Positions 30,506 to 42,008 of a DNA stretch of 64,000 nt are shown piece after piece. The DNA comes from Mesostigma viride (Eukaryota > Streptophyta > Mesostigmatophyceae > Mesostigmatales > Mesostigmataceae). The notes under the pieces were generated by a model. The model was not told where the DNA came from. It searched no databases and saw only the letters and a list, made by a program, of their open reading frames with translations. Both the position numbers and the translations under genes were made by a program. Location of the stretch: contig RPFO01000312.1 of NCBI GenBank assembly GCA_009746045.1, positions 2,289,279-2,353,278 of the forward strand, in the 5' to 3' direction. The first letter of the stretch is position 1, and each line of letters begins with the position of its first letter.

Positions 30506-32441
30506 GAAGGTTGCATGATGGATTGCGGGCAAGATATTACGGGCTGGCTGGCAGCCTTGCAGCGCTATTGCCGCCGATGGCAATGATTTGCAGGCAGGGC
30601 TATGGATCACCAAGCTGTTGCTTCGCTCTAGTTGTACATGCTGCAATTTATTGGCATTGTGCTCACGGCAAGTAATGTTGCATGACATGGTTGACCACGA
30701 AGATTGATGGAAAACCCAGAAGCAATTGGTGGCTTTCTTGGATGCTTGATGGCTACACGTCCATGCTTGTGAGTCCATAACACCCACTGCATACGTGCCC
30801 ACCATCTCTATAAGCTGAAAGCATCTGCCTTCAACAAGCATCTTAAGACATGCATGCACATGAGAACTGTCATGGTTTGTGGAGAGGGTGGCATATTGCG
30901 TGAGAGCGGAGAGAGGACAGTGGCCGGGCTAGGCCAGCTACCTGTGCTGCCACACGGCCGGGTGGCAAACACTGATGCACAAGCTGCCTTGCACGTCAGC
31001 ACCCAAGCTGCCTTACACGCCAGCACCCATTGAAGCTGCCTTCACACCCCTGAATGATGAGCAGAGGGCATCCTGGACGGCCGCATCCATGCAGTTCATG
31101 CAGTTCAGGCTGTTCGTGCTTGCCAAGGGCACGGGTGGATGAGCCAATGGCGGGCTATTATTACGCACGCTGCAACCAGCGCCAATGAAGCAACCCAAGC
31201 CTGCCCTCCTGATAGGTATGTGTGTTTTGTTTTCTCATGTCGTGTGCACAACCAGCCATCCGTAGCTTTATTTCCCTATGATGCATGTTTGCGGAATTCT
31301 GGCAACCTGGCACATGGCCAAACTCCTCAATGTCAGGGGTGCGAGGGGTTGTTTGTCAAGAGGATAGACACACGCACATGCTCAACAACTCTTGCTCCAA
31401 TGCCACTGCCACTCACCCAGAAACTCGGGCACAACCACGCACGATCGCTAAGCTGCTAGCCAGAATCGCAGTCCTCACCAAAGTGAGGGATGGGGCACCA
31501 GCTAGTTTGACAGTCTGGTGGCTGAGGACGTGCAGGAGTTGAATGACATTTCTGAAGCAAGTAGTCACGGATGGCTTGGAGAAACATGGTGAAGCATGCA
31601 AGGGCATGCATCTCATGCTGACAAGGGCCAGAGCAAGAGCATGAGCACAAGGCACGTGCCTGTGAAGAGGCCATTGGCCTTGCACTATCTGTCGAAGACA
31701 ACTGCGGTATGGTGGCCAAGCGGCTCACCGGGTTTGTGCAGTGGCTTCTTCATGCTAGGTATGATGGCGGCCAAGTGCAGTCCTTTGGTGGCACATTTCA
31801 AGCCGGCAACCTCGAGGTAGCAACTGAGCAGTGTATGAGCTGTCTGGCTATGCACCACAGCGCTGGCTGAGGAGATCTAGTCCAACTTGGAAGCTGCATC
31901 GCCAGCAACGTGAACCCCTATAACAGAGACAGGGACATGGGGACATCCATGGTGATGCAGAGGACCATGTGTGGCAACCTTAGTCAGGCGGGCCGGTTGC
32001 CAAGGGATGTGCTGCTACCGAATCAAGGCGCACAAAACACATCGCAGCCATGCCGACGGCCAAGATGCCTGGCATCAGATTAGATTATTACATTGCCAAG
32101 CTGAGTTTGCGACTACCGTGCATGCTGTGGGTTTGAACTGATCATGCTAGCGAACGTGACAGCTGGCAGTTCTTATGTCTAACAAGCCCCTACTTGAAAA
32201 TTGCCTGAGCATGGCCACATGCACATATATACAGCCATGTCTAGCCACTGTTCATATTCATATATCTTTGTCTATGTGTCACAAAAGTTGTGTTATATTA
32301 TCTGTGCAAGGTCTGAACAGTTAGCAACACAGTTGGTGGGAGTTGGCCATACCGTTACAAAAGAACTTTGCATCCAAGGTTGAGTGATTAGCTGGAAACT
32401 GGCAGGTGTTGCATGGACCAGTGAACCCAATGACACTTGAT
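30506..32441. other. No supported gene; scattered coding-like remnants
   Basis: Short stretches translate well in different frames, for example a KLPCTSAPKLPYTPAP-like repeat near 30978-31030 and a VAEDVQELNDISEASSHGW segment near 31515-31580, but stops and shifts break every frame. It is probably an old decayed gene or transposon; no family recognised. Confidence 0.4.
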
Positions 32442-33010
32442 GGACCTGAATTAAGTTTTGTGCAATGTCTGAAATGATGATGATTAACATGCGCGCTTGT
32501 TTTCAGCCTCGACTGAGCACACCTGGCATGGGAAACTGCAAGAAATGTGGCGGGAATGCAAAAATCGCACATTTTTGCTCACATTTGGTAGCGAGCTGTC
32601 AATGAATGAAGTACAACGGACCTGAATTTTTGTGCAATGTCTACAATGATGATATTTAATATGCTTGCAAGTTTCCAGCCCCAACTGAGCACATCTTGTA
32701 TGAAAACTGTCATGAAATGTGTCTAAAAAACGCGAAAAACGCACATTTTTGCTAGCATTTGGTGGCATTTTGTTACCAAATACAGTACGATGGACCTGAT
32801 TTTTTGTGCCATGTCTACATTTATGATGTGCAATGTGATTGCAAATTTCCAGCCTCGACTGAACACAACTTCTATGGAAACTGCAATGAGATGTGGTGAA
32901 ACAGTGCGTTTTTGCTAGCATTTGGTGGCAGTTTGTCACCAAATGAGGTCAGATGACCATGGGACCTGGTGCACAGTTGGTAGACATGAGCATTAGCCTA
33001 CCTGCAAATA
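32442..33010. repeat. Satellite-like tandem array, ~174-bp monomers
   Basis: Diverged copies start with GGACCTG at 32442, 32618, 32792 and 32962 (periods 176, 174, 170). Each repeats the blocks TTTGTGCAATGTCTACAATGATG, TTTCCAGCC-CGACTGAGCACA, AAACTGC and TTTTTGCTAGCATTTGGT with many substitutions. Monomer length is near the nucleosomal 170-180 bp typical of plant-type satellites. Only about three full monomers are present. Confidence 0.75.
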
Positions 33011-33239
33011 GCCAGGCCATGCAGGAGCTCTTTATTTGCATACTAAATGGTATTTGTTTATATTAAAATCTGGAAAGTTGCTAAAAATAGACATGCCAAA
33101 AATAGACCAACCGATGTCGGAAAATTCTGAAAAGTCAAATTCCTTCTACTGGTGTCCTGGACATGCTGCCTACCAATGTCTAGCATGTTTGGACTCAATT
33201 TGCTCCATGTAGGGCTTATAAGGGCATTTTTTGGCACTT

Positions 33240-33990
33240 TCATACCGTTGTGGAGGTGGCACGGTGGCACGGTGGCACGGCACCTGGCACGGTGGCACGA
33301 TGCCACGGTGTCATGAGCATGTCTAGGTAACCCTTGCATGACCCATTACCCTTGATAAATCCCAATGGATAACCATTGTATGTGCAAATATGTGTGTTTA
33401 TATGCAACTTTTGAGGTGGCACAGTGGCACGGTGGCACGGTGGCACGATGCCACGGTGCCATGGTGTCATGAGCATCTAGGTAACCCTTGCATGACCCAT
33501 CAACCTACATAAAACCCATGGATAACAATTGCATGTGCAAAGGTGTGTGTTTATATGCAATTTGAGGTGCAACGGTGGCACGGTGGCTCGGTGGCACGGT
33601 GGCACGGTGGCACGGTGGCACGGTGGCACGGTGGCACGGTGGCACGGTGGCACGGTGGCACGGTGGCACGATGCCACGGTGTCATGCTCAGCATGTCTAG
33701 GTAACCCTTGCAAGACCCATTACCCTTGATAAATCCCAATGGATAACCATTGTATGTGCAAATATGTGTGTTTATATGCAACTTTTGAGGTGGCACGGTG
33801 GCACGGTGGCACGGTGGCACGATGCCACGGTGCCACGGTGTCATGAGCATCTAGGTAACCCTTGCATGACCCATCCACCTACATAAAACCCATGGATAAC
33901 AATTGCATGTGCAAAGGTGTGTGTTTATATGCAATTTGAGGTGCAACGGTGCAACGGTGGCACGGTGGCACGGTGGCACGGCCGCCGACG
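33240..33990. repeat. 374-bp higher-order repeat containing GGTGGCACGG 10-mer arrays
   Basis: Two kinds of unit alternate. Type A spacers (CCTTGATAAATCCCAATGG) start at about 33350 and 33724; type B spacers (CCTACATAAAACCC) at 33504 and 33878. Each pair is 374 bases apart. Between the spacers are arrays of the 10-mer GGTGGCACGG, up to about 13 copies (33570-33680), plus GGTGCAACGG variants. These GGTGCAACGG variants are the same 10-mer as in the foldback element at 20.6-20.9 kb. Stop-free frames (repeated CHRATVPP) are by-products. Confidence 0.9.
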
Positions 33991-34101
33991 AACTTTTTTT
34001 TCCTCAAAGACTTTAGTTGAAACTTTAAATGCATGAAAATGCAACTTTCAAAACTGAAGTACAATTTGAATAATGTATAGTACAATTCCAGTTGTGCTTA
34101 G

Positions 34102-35130
34102 GGAAGGTCCGCCACCGACGAGGCGTTGACCTCGAAGCCCTCACCATCCAAGTCTCCCCAGAAGTCCGCAACCGACCAGTCGTTGACCACAAAGCCCAGC
34201 TCGCCGCCCAAGTCTCCTCAAAGGGTCCACCACGAGGCGTCGACCTCGAAGCCCAGCTCGCCGCCCAAGTCTCCTCCAATTAATGTCCACCACGAGGCGT
34301 CGACCTCGAAGCTCAGCTCGCCGCGCGCGTCTCCCCAAAGCTCCTCTCCAAAGGGAGCGACCTCCAAGTCCAGATCACCGCCCAAGTCGCCTGGAAAAGG
34401 TCCAGGTCGGAAGTCTCCAAGACGTTCGCCACACAAGCGCCTGTCACCAGGCCGATCTCCTGCGAGGAGCCCCTCCCCACAGGCAAGGAAGAAAGCAAGA
34501 GCGGAATGGGAGGAGAAGGAGGATGAGAAAACTCAGTTCCTGCGTGATCTGAAGAAGAACCTGGACTTCCTGATCAGTCTTGATGACAGGGACAAGGCAG
34601 ACCCAAGGCCAATGGAGGAACTTCCGGAGGAAGAAAGAAAGAAAAGGAATGAGCGCATGGTACTTCTTACCTCCTTACTGGATCAGGCAACGCAGTACGC
34701 CGAAGATCTGGTGAATCTGGAGAACAAGGACAAGGAACGGCAGGCCGCTCAGGAGCTCCTGGAAAAGGAGCAGAGGGAATGGGTGAAGAAGGAAAGGGCA
34801 GAGCGAGAGGCGGCGAAGAAGGCAGAGATGGAAGCAGCGGAGATGGAGGAGGTGGAGCGCAGGAAGAGGAGGGCGTCGTGGGAGCGGGAAGAAAAGGAGA
34901 GAAAGGCGAATGAGGAAAGGAAAAAGAAGGAGGAGGAGGCAAAGGCGAAGAGGAAGGTGGAGGAGGAGGGGAGGAGGATGATGGAGGCGGGTGCTGCGGC
35001 ACGCCTGAAATACCAAGCCAAACTTGAGGAGGAGCGCAGGAAGGCGCAGGCTGCAGAACAGTCGGCGGAGGAGGATGGGAAGAGGGTATCGGCGGGGGAC
35101 TCGGAGAAGGAGGGTAGGGAGCCGTCTCAG
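34102..35130 (+). CDS. Exon 1: SPxK repeats and coiled coil
   Basis: Open for 343 codons. The first 110 residues are Ser/Pro/Lys-rich and include four DNA-level repeats of about 57-60 bp (near 34119, 34172, 34232, 34292) encoding SKPSSPPKSP-like units, a motif common in DNA-binding basic tails and CDK targets. A KRLSPGRSPARSPSPQARKKAR region could be a nuclear localisation signal. From about residue 125 onward the sequence is a long charged coiled coil (KERQAAQELLEKEQREW, EEKERKANEERKKKEEEAK). It ends CAG before GTGAGA at 35131. Confidence 0.7.
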
Positions 35131-35762
35131 GTGAGAAACAATTTTTACCCGCATTAGCGTGCGTGTTGTTTTCATCGGGCTCGTTATTCCTTGTCTTTGC
35201 TAAGCTCGTTAGACCATTAATGGGTCATTTCGCAGAGTGACCCTAACCTGAGCAAACAAGTATGCTTTTCCCCGTTGTTTTAATTTCAGAGGAAGCGGGG
35301 GGCGGACGAAAAGAAGTCAGAGCAGAATCCCAAGAAGAGCGGGACAACAACGGAGGTGAGCGATAAGTGATCCTGTGTTTTTCGCCTTTGTTCTTTGTTC
35401 ATTTGTCCTTCATTTCTTTCTTGCCGTTTCTATTGCATGTGTGATTATTAAGGAATGGAGGGTCATTTCGCAGAGTGACCCTGAACTTTTTCAACGAGTA
35501 TGCTTTTCTCTGTCTTGCTGCATACAGAGGAAAACAGGGGGAGATGGGACAGAGTCTCAGGGGAACGCCGAGGAGGGGAGTGGGGAGGAGCAACTACATG
35601 TGAGCAATAATTTTTTCGCCGCTTATTAGTGCATTTCAGTTAGTTCTTCGTTTTGTTGTAGATTGTTTTTAAACGCCCCGCGTTTTTTTATGAAGGGTCA
35701 CTTCGCAGAGTGACCCTTAACCTTTTTACCGATTATGCTTTTCTCTGTGGTCCTGTGTGCAG
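35131..35762 (+). repeat. Three homologous introns separated by short related exons
   Basis: Introns 35131-35289, 35356-35527 and 35600-35762 (159, 172, 163 bases) all begin GTGAG. They all carry a hairpin GGGTCAYT, a six-base loop, AGTGACCC (35222-35243, 35460-35481, 35695-35716), and then continue with a shared GTATGCTTTTCTCTGT-like stretch before the acceptor. The exons between them (66 and 72 nt) both start AGGAA and G-rich. Unit period is 235-238 bp, so exon+intron units were copied in tandem. Confidence 0.85.
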
Positions 35763-36837
35763 CCGAATCAGTTGAGGGGCTTGGAAATTTGGGAGTCATG
35801 GTTGACGACTCACGAGAACCATCTGAACGATGACGCCAAATCGTTCTTGAGGACCTTCGTGTCGAAGGAGATCGCAGTTGCGATCGATGACGGTGTCTGG
35901 CATGAGAGGATGGCATTCGGGTCTGATGAACCTGCCTTGAACCCTTGGCACCAACCTGACACTCGTTTGGTTTTGTTCCAAGTCATGGGGCGCGGAGCCT
36001 TAGAGGTGAAAGGTTGAAGGGGAAAGAACTCGCATCTCTTTTCGACACCTTCGAGGTGCTTGTCACCGAGTGCGGGTCGGATATACCAGAGGCGGTGGAT
36101 GTTTCAGCTTATGTTCCTCGAAGCCTGCTCGTCTGGATCAAGCTGTGTTCTCCAACCAAACAGTACTGCAAGGACACGAGACAGCCGCCAGAGGCATACG
36201 AGTATTTTGACATTATCATATCTGTCTGCAGGTGGCAAACGTACCTGGTCGTAAAGAAGGGGTTGACAGGTGAAGAGGATAAGGAGACCTCCCTGCTTAC
36301 GGAAATGGATGTAAATCTGCTCTTGGCGGAGGGTTCAAGGATGCACGTTACTATTGGGATAAGTTCAGCGACTTTCTGGTCGACATGGAGCACGCGGTTT
36401 CTGCCGAGTTGTTCCGGGCTTCTTCGGATGTGATTCGAGATTTGGATGGGGTTAGCTCTCACTTCCTGCGGTCGTATTCAAAGTGGATGGCGCAGTTTAG
36501 GGTGAACCCGGACCCTATTCTTTCCAGTCGAGCGGTTGCATTATTTCTGGAGTTGTGCGAGGATGAGATCCTGCGTTTCCGTCAGAGTGGGGAGTTCGAC
36601 AGTGCCAGACAGTATGAGCCCGAACGAAAGGAGGTTGTCGCATGGCTTGACTACAAGGGGATCGACGACTGCCTGTCGTTAGTGACGGCGAAGATGACCG
36701 AGCGATCATGGAGTCAGGACATGGAATCTCACTTGACAGCTCTTCGGACGTTTTTCGAAAACGCATTAAGCATGACAACTCCATCTGAGATGTGGCCGAT
36801 CGGACAAGTCTTGCAGGAGTGGAGATTTGACGTTGAG
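35763..36837 (+). pseudogene. Exon 4, frameshifted
   Basis: Three consecutive frames (35757-36017, 36014-36433, 36385-36837) join at about 36016 and 36330 through single-base shifts. The translation is well formed: WESWLTTHENHLNDDAKSFLRTFVSKEIAVAIDD, then ASLFDTFEVLVTECGSDIPEA, then DMEHAVSAELFRASSDVIRDLDG. Regular helix-rich globular protein of no recognised family. Ends GTTGAG before GTAATT at 36838. Confidence 0.65.
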
Positions 36838-37538
36838 GTAATTTTTACATTTGTGTACATTTTTATGCAGTCCGTTTGAATTTGTTTTTTGTCTTTCTTT
36901 TGTTAAATATAGTTACTAACGATCAACGCTCTGCTTTCTCTCCTTCCCGACAGGAGGGTGACGTTCCACGCTTTCAGAGACATAGTCCTTCGGTGTGGAA
37001 TCCGGAGGTAAGCACATTCCGCTGAAGGATCGGGGTCGCTTTGTGAAGATAGGATATTCAAGAAAGAGTTACCTGTTTTGACTGATTTTGTATATTTATC
37101 TGAACGCACGTTTCGTCTCGCAGGATCACGATCAAACTCACGAAGAGGGCGGAAGGATGGGGACGGAGAATGAGGAGGTAGGAAATTTGTTTCATTTTAC
37201 ATGCAGCTCAGGGTTGGGGTCGTTTCGCAGAGCCACGTTGAAACACAATCAATGCTCGATTTTTTTGATGTCATCGTCTGAATTATTATTTGTTTTTTTT
37301 TCATGCACTGAGGAGGTGGACGAGGAGGAAGAGGAGCAGATGGAGGAGGAGGAGGAGGAGGAAGAAAATGAGCCCGAGCCAACTTCGAAGGGGAAGGGAA
37401 AGGCAAAGGTTTGTACAATCTTTTTTAAGTTTATACCGCTGAAGGTCGCGCTGCAGAGCTAGGATGCCTGAGTCCAGATTTCTCTTCTTAATACATTTCG
37501 GTTCATGTGTATGTTGTGGGTTGTTGGTATACTTGCAG

Positions 37539-38063
37539 GCTGTAAAAAAGGCGACGACGACACTCCAGGATCTCAAGAAGCTTGTTGATAGAAAGAATAA
37601 GGTGGCGACTATCTGTGATATTGGCGAACTCATCCTAGGCAAGCCCCCAGAGGATGCCACGATGGGTGCTGGGGAGTTTAGCAATTATATAACCCAACTA
37701 CGCTATGAGGCGGCGGCCGATTTCGCAATGCAGTCTGGCACCTTCAACGGTGAACTGGTCTTTGATTTCGTCAACCAAGTCAAGTCCAAGGGCACCGAAA
37801 AGTTCAAGTGGAAACCAAAGGAGTACACGGAGGCGAAGGTGGACAAGGTCATCAAGTTCATGAAGTGGGATCTCAAGAGAAGGACACGTGAACGGGCGAA
37901 GCTGCTTTGCAAGAAGGGGAAAGCGTCCAAAAAGAAGAGGGATGCGGATAAAAAGGAGAAGGGGAAGGGGAAGGATAAGGAGGAGGAAATGGGGGATGAC
38001 GCGGGCGGGGGGGAGAAGGGCGGAAAGGGAAAGAAGGGGAAGAAGGCGGGAGAAAAGGAAGAG
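37539..38063 (+). CDS. Exon 8: globular part plus Lys-rich tail
   Basis: 175 codons without shifts. After AVKKATTTLQDLKKL it has a conserved-looking globular stretch (IGELILGKPPEDATMGAGEFSNYITQLRYEAAADFAMQSG) and a very basic Lys/Gly/Glu tail from about residue 128 that continues into the duplicated exon 9. No family recognised. Starts after TTGCAG and ends GAAGAG before GTGCGT. Confidence 0.7.
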
Positions 38064-38466
38064 GTGCGTTTTTGCGGAATTTTAGATTCAGAGGGGTAGC
38101 TCTGTGGAGTGACCCTTTTACCTTTTCCGTTCTTTGCACCCTACTCGGTATTTTTTGTCTGCACGCGGACTATTTGCATACGTTAAACTATTTATTGTTT
38201 TCCTGTCTCATGTTCGTCAATGCCTTCGTTCAGGGTGGCGAGGGGGAGAAGGGCGGAAAGGGAAAGAAGGGGAAGAAGGCGGGAGAAAAGGAAGAGGTGC
38301 GTTTTTGCGGAATTTTAGATTCAGAGGGGTAGCTCTGTGGAGTGACCCTTTTTACCTTTTCCGTTCTTTGCACCCTACTCGGTATTTTTCGTATGCTCGT
38401 GGACTATTTGCATACGTTAAACTGTTTATTGCTTTTTGTCTCATGTTCGTCAATGCCTTCGTTCAG
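38001..38466 (+). repeat. Tandem duplication of an exon+intron unit, 233 bp
   Basis: The end of exon 8 plus its intron (38001-38233) is repeated as exon 9 plus its intron (38234-38466). Both introns are exactly 170 bases and nearly identical, and exon 9 is 63 bases, adding 21 residues in frame. Each intron carries a variant of the hairpin motif (GGGTAGCTCTGTGGAGTGACCC at about 38094 and 38327). Confidence 0.92.
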
Positions 38467-39644
38467 GGTGCCGAGGGGGAAGGAGACGGTGACGGAAGGT
38501 TGGCCGGCTATGATGCCGTTTATGCACTCGTCAAGGATATGCTTAACTACGTCGAAGCCAGGGGCAAGGCGCCGGCGTCGGAGATATTTAAGTGGCCTAC
38601 CTTCTCCCCTTTTCTTGAGCTTCTGAAAGCACTTTCAAAGCTCTTCACGGAGGGGATCCTGACGAGTTACTAGTGGAAAGGTGGACAAGGAGCCGATCAT
38701 TATAGAGTGGAAGATGGCAACGACCGTGGACTCCGAGAAGGAGATCAGGGACAAAGCCATGCATTCGGGACGCGAATGCTCTGAGGGAATCCCGTTGGAT
38801 TCGACCGTCGAGTGACTTCATCGAAACCGGTTGCTTTAGCAAGCGCATTCACACCGTCAACGGGCTGATTTTGCCTGACAACATGAGGCAGCGGTTGCTA
38901 AGCGATGAGGTGTTCAGGGAGAACGGGCGCATCCTGCTGAATGCAAAGACCAACAGTTTGCATTTCAAGGTGTGCATCCCTGTCTGGCAGTTCGCCTTTC
39001 AAGCGCTTGTGGAAACAAGGCCAAACCTCTTCGCCAAACACATCACGTCCTCCCCCCCTTACCGGGAATGGCTGAAAAAATGCCATGGCGCTAAGACTGA
39101 CGCGGAGTCCGTGGGCTCGCGTTACTTTCGCCCCTTGTCCGACAAGGAGATTGAGAAGTATCTTGGAACCAAGTCCACCACTTCTTTCCTCAAGAGAGGT
39201 GTTGAGTACCGGACCTATGCAAGATTCGGGGATCTTGAGGACGTTCTGCCCTTTGATTTTCAACCAAGGGAGGTCTTCAGCCTGATGAGCCAAACCTCCT
39301 TAAAGGCATACGACCCAAGATTTCACGAGGGACATCCTGATGGCGAATATCTGGTTCTTCGATATGCGGTGGTCGACGGAAACCACTATTTCAGGGGTTT
39401 GAAGTCTTTCAAGCAAGTGGAGGGGGAATGGACGCCCGGTGTGACACATGTTAAGAATATAATGTGTGAAGGGGGGGCAGCGTCTGAGAACGCGAAGGAC
39501 ATGCTCAGTGCTGCGGCGGGTAAACTTTTCTTAACCCTCATGGAACAATTCCATGTTGGGTACGCGGGAACGAACGTCATTCTGCTTCGGGGCGGCGACC
39601 ATCTTCCAAATTGGGACGAGTGTAAAAAGTTCCCGGAAATATCT
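38467..39644 (+). pseudogene. Exon 10, frameshifted
   Basis: Begins GAEGEGDGDGRLAGYDAVYALVKDML. Frame breaks near 38673 and near 38770-38790, then a 287-codon open stretch (38871-39734 as a frame, coding to 39644) with a well-ordered protein: VFRENGRILLNAKTNSLHFKVCIPVWQFAFQALVE, SRYFRPLSDKEIEKYLG, LVLRYAVVDGNHYFRGLKSF, TNVILLRGGDHLPNWDECKKFPEIS. No recognised family. The donor is TCT before GTAAGT at 39645. Confidence 0.65.
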
Positions 39645-39911
39645 GTAAGTGGTGGTTCTATCTATTGCAATGGTCACGCTGCAGTTCCACCATTTCGTCG
39701 TGTTTTGTCGAGTAAGGGTCGAACTGTGGAGTGACCATGTCAAATGTCGTCCTTTATCATGCATTATAAATGCGGGAAATCGCATACAGAAACGACATTG
39801 GCAGTCAAACTCTCATCCCGACATATTTCTAGGGTGGTTTCGCAGAGTGACCCTTACTTACCGGTTTCGGCGCAACAGACCATTTTTCGCGCTCCCGTGC
39901 GCTCATAACGT

Positions 39912-40528
39912 TGTCAAAAATGTCATGCTGTGACCATGGGAGGTTGTTGATATTACATTAATAATGATGACCTCATTTACGACTTTGTCATGATGGAAAT
40001 ATCTTTGTCAACCACCATGGCTGAAAGGTGCCATTTTCTAGAATAGTGGTGGTCAGAAAAGATGATCTGGCGTGTAGCCCAGCCACCACCTATATGGCTG
40101 GTCGGCAGGACCACAACATAATTAACTTAACATGACAGCTAGGCAACACTTAACCAGTGCTAGATGCTGCCTGCTGGCAAATCATGGTTGTACCATGGCA
40201 GACAGAATTAGGTACGCCTAGCTGACGGTCCAGGTGCCACGAATTGAATTATTGGCGCCTGTCCTATATGGGCCATGCGCCACATGACACGACATGGATT
40301 GTACTACAGTGCCGTATAGTGACCAGGCACATATATATGAAAAGACTCATAACTTTCTACCTAGAGCTCAGATCAAGGTGATTCTAGTGGCAAAGTTGTA
40401 GCCAAACATGAGCTCTACGCAGTCATACTGGCGTTGTAGGTTGTTCTGACTTAACTACGGACTACCCGAACTTTATCTAGATTAGTAAGTGCTAGACTTG
40501 TCAGGCATATTGGGGCATATTCCTGACA
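39912..40528 (-). repeat. LTR, left copy
   Basis: 617 bp, TGTCA...TGACA. Contains a block with CATATATATGAAAAGACTC (about 40327-40345). Confidence 0.93.
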
Positions 40529-40935
40529 TGCCCCTTGCACCAAATGCCGTATACAAGCTCACCCCCCCTGGCAAGTAACACATGGATAGTGAGGGTAGTC
40601 GGGTATAAAGAAACCCAAGCTCTCCCCCCCTTACACGGCTAACCCGGTCATGCTGAAAGGAGAAATAGGCAAGAGTAGCAGTTGGAGCTAAGGGTCACAT
40701 GGCCCCCAAGTGGCCCTGGGAGTGCGCCAGGTGAAGAACAGGGTGCCCCAGGTCACGTAGAAATACTGGGAAAAAACAAGGACTGGATCCAGCTCGGCCC
40801 CGTGTGTAGATGCCCCTGGAAGGGTGCCCCCCTTGGAGTAATAATCAGCAGAAATCGTGGACGTAAAAGCTGGTAATGGCAGGAGTCGCTCTGGAATCAT
40901 TTATCAGGAGCTGGCGACGACCGCAGTGGGTGTGA

Positions 40936-41240
40936 GCAGCTTCAGGCACCTAGCTGCAGTGACTACTAACCGCTGACTAGACGGCTGCGTACTGCTGGCT
41001 GGTGGCATTGATGCTGGTCTGAAGTGGCGATTTGGCTGGCAGGTACGTGCAGCTGGCTGCAACTACTACTAAGAGCTGATCAGGCTGCTGTGTGTTGCTG
41101 GCTGCTGCGACTGTGTGCTGCCATGCTGATGGGGTGCTGGTAGGTATCTGCAGCTGGTTGCAACAACTACCACAAGCGAGTCAGGCTGTGGTGTGTGGCT
41201 GACTGCTGCTACTATATCCTATCATGCTGTATGGCGCGTG
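40936..41240. repeat. Diverged ~102-bp tandem repeats inside the non-autonomous element
   Basis: Three copies of a GCAGCTGGCTGCAACTACTACTA...GGCTGCTGTGTGTTGCTGGCTGCTG-like unit start near 40936, 41038 and 41140, with many substitutions. Confidence 0.65.
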
Positions 41241-42008
41241 CTGGGTACTGCACTACGGCTGCGTGCGGCAGTTGGCTGTCACTGGCCACTTAACTAATGA
41301 CGGCTGCTGCGGCTGGCGAGCGGCATTTAAACGAGCTGTTTCCCATTGAAGAAAAGCCAAGGGTGCGAGAGGAGAACCAGGTGGATGCTGCAAGATTTCC
41401 CCGCACCGACGTGGGATGGAGCATTGTAGTTGATGCCGTTGTAGTGGTCCGTGCATAGCTGCTCATGTACGATGGTGCTTCCAAACCATGGCGACTGGCA
41501 AAAAATCTGAATAATGCTTGGCTGGAACTAGGAAAAAGAAACCCCATGTCGCCTGGAAGGTGGCCCACCGTTTAAAACATTTGTGGTCGCTTTATATAGG
41601 CGCCATCAAGCTCGTTGTATTCTCAGAAGAACAAAGGGGTCTTGGGCTTTGCAAGGCTGGTCACGGCTGGCAACCGGTAGTCACCCAGGGTAATAAAATA
41701 AAGCGTGAACCGCTGCGCCCAAGTGCCGACAATGTAGAAATCTGAATGTTTAGTGAAGCTCATGCAAGAGGTCGTTTAAGGTCGAAATTCGGAGCAAACA
41801 GGGCCTGCCGCAAGAAAATTCGTAGCCGACGCAATACTCCACGGAATGACGCCGGACTTGGTTCAATAGATGCGCAATTTGATGCTGATTCCGTGGACAT
41901 GTTGAGTGGCACCAACGGATTAGAATTCCGAAAGTTCTTGCCGAAATGCTGCCCAGGCAAAAATTTGCCCGATTTGGAAAGATCACAACCCCCCTCATTC
42001 CGATGCCA

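Noticed and set aside
32442-33010. CRISPR array
   Set aside because: Repeats are long, diverged and contiguous without unique equal-size spacers; context is eukaryotic.
33240-34085. ORFs with repeated CHRATVPP or GGTVARWH
   Set aside because: By-products of the GGTGGCACGG 10-mer arrays; the same protein repeat appears on both strands.
34667-35175. Minus-strand ORFs opposite exon 1 of the 34-kb gene
   Set aside because: Pro/Ser/Leu-rich mirror of a Lys/Glu-rich coiled coil; a typical antisense shadow.
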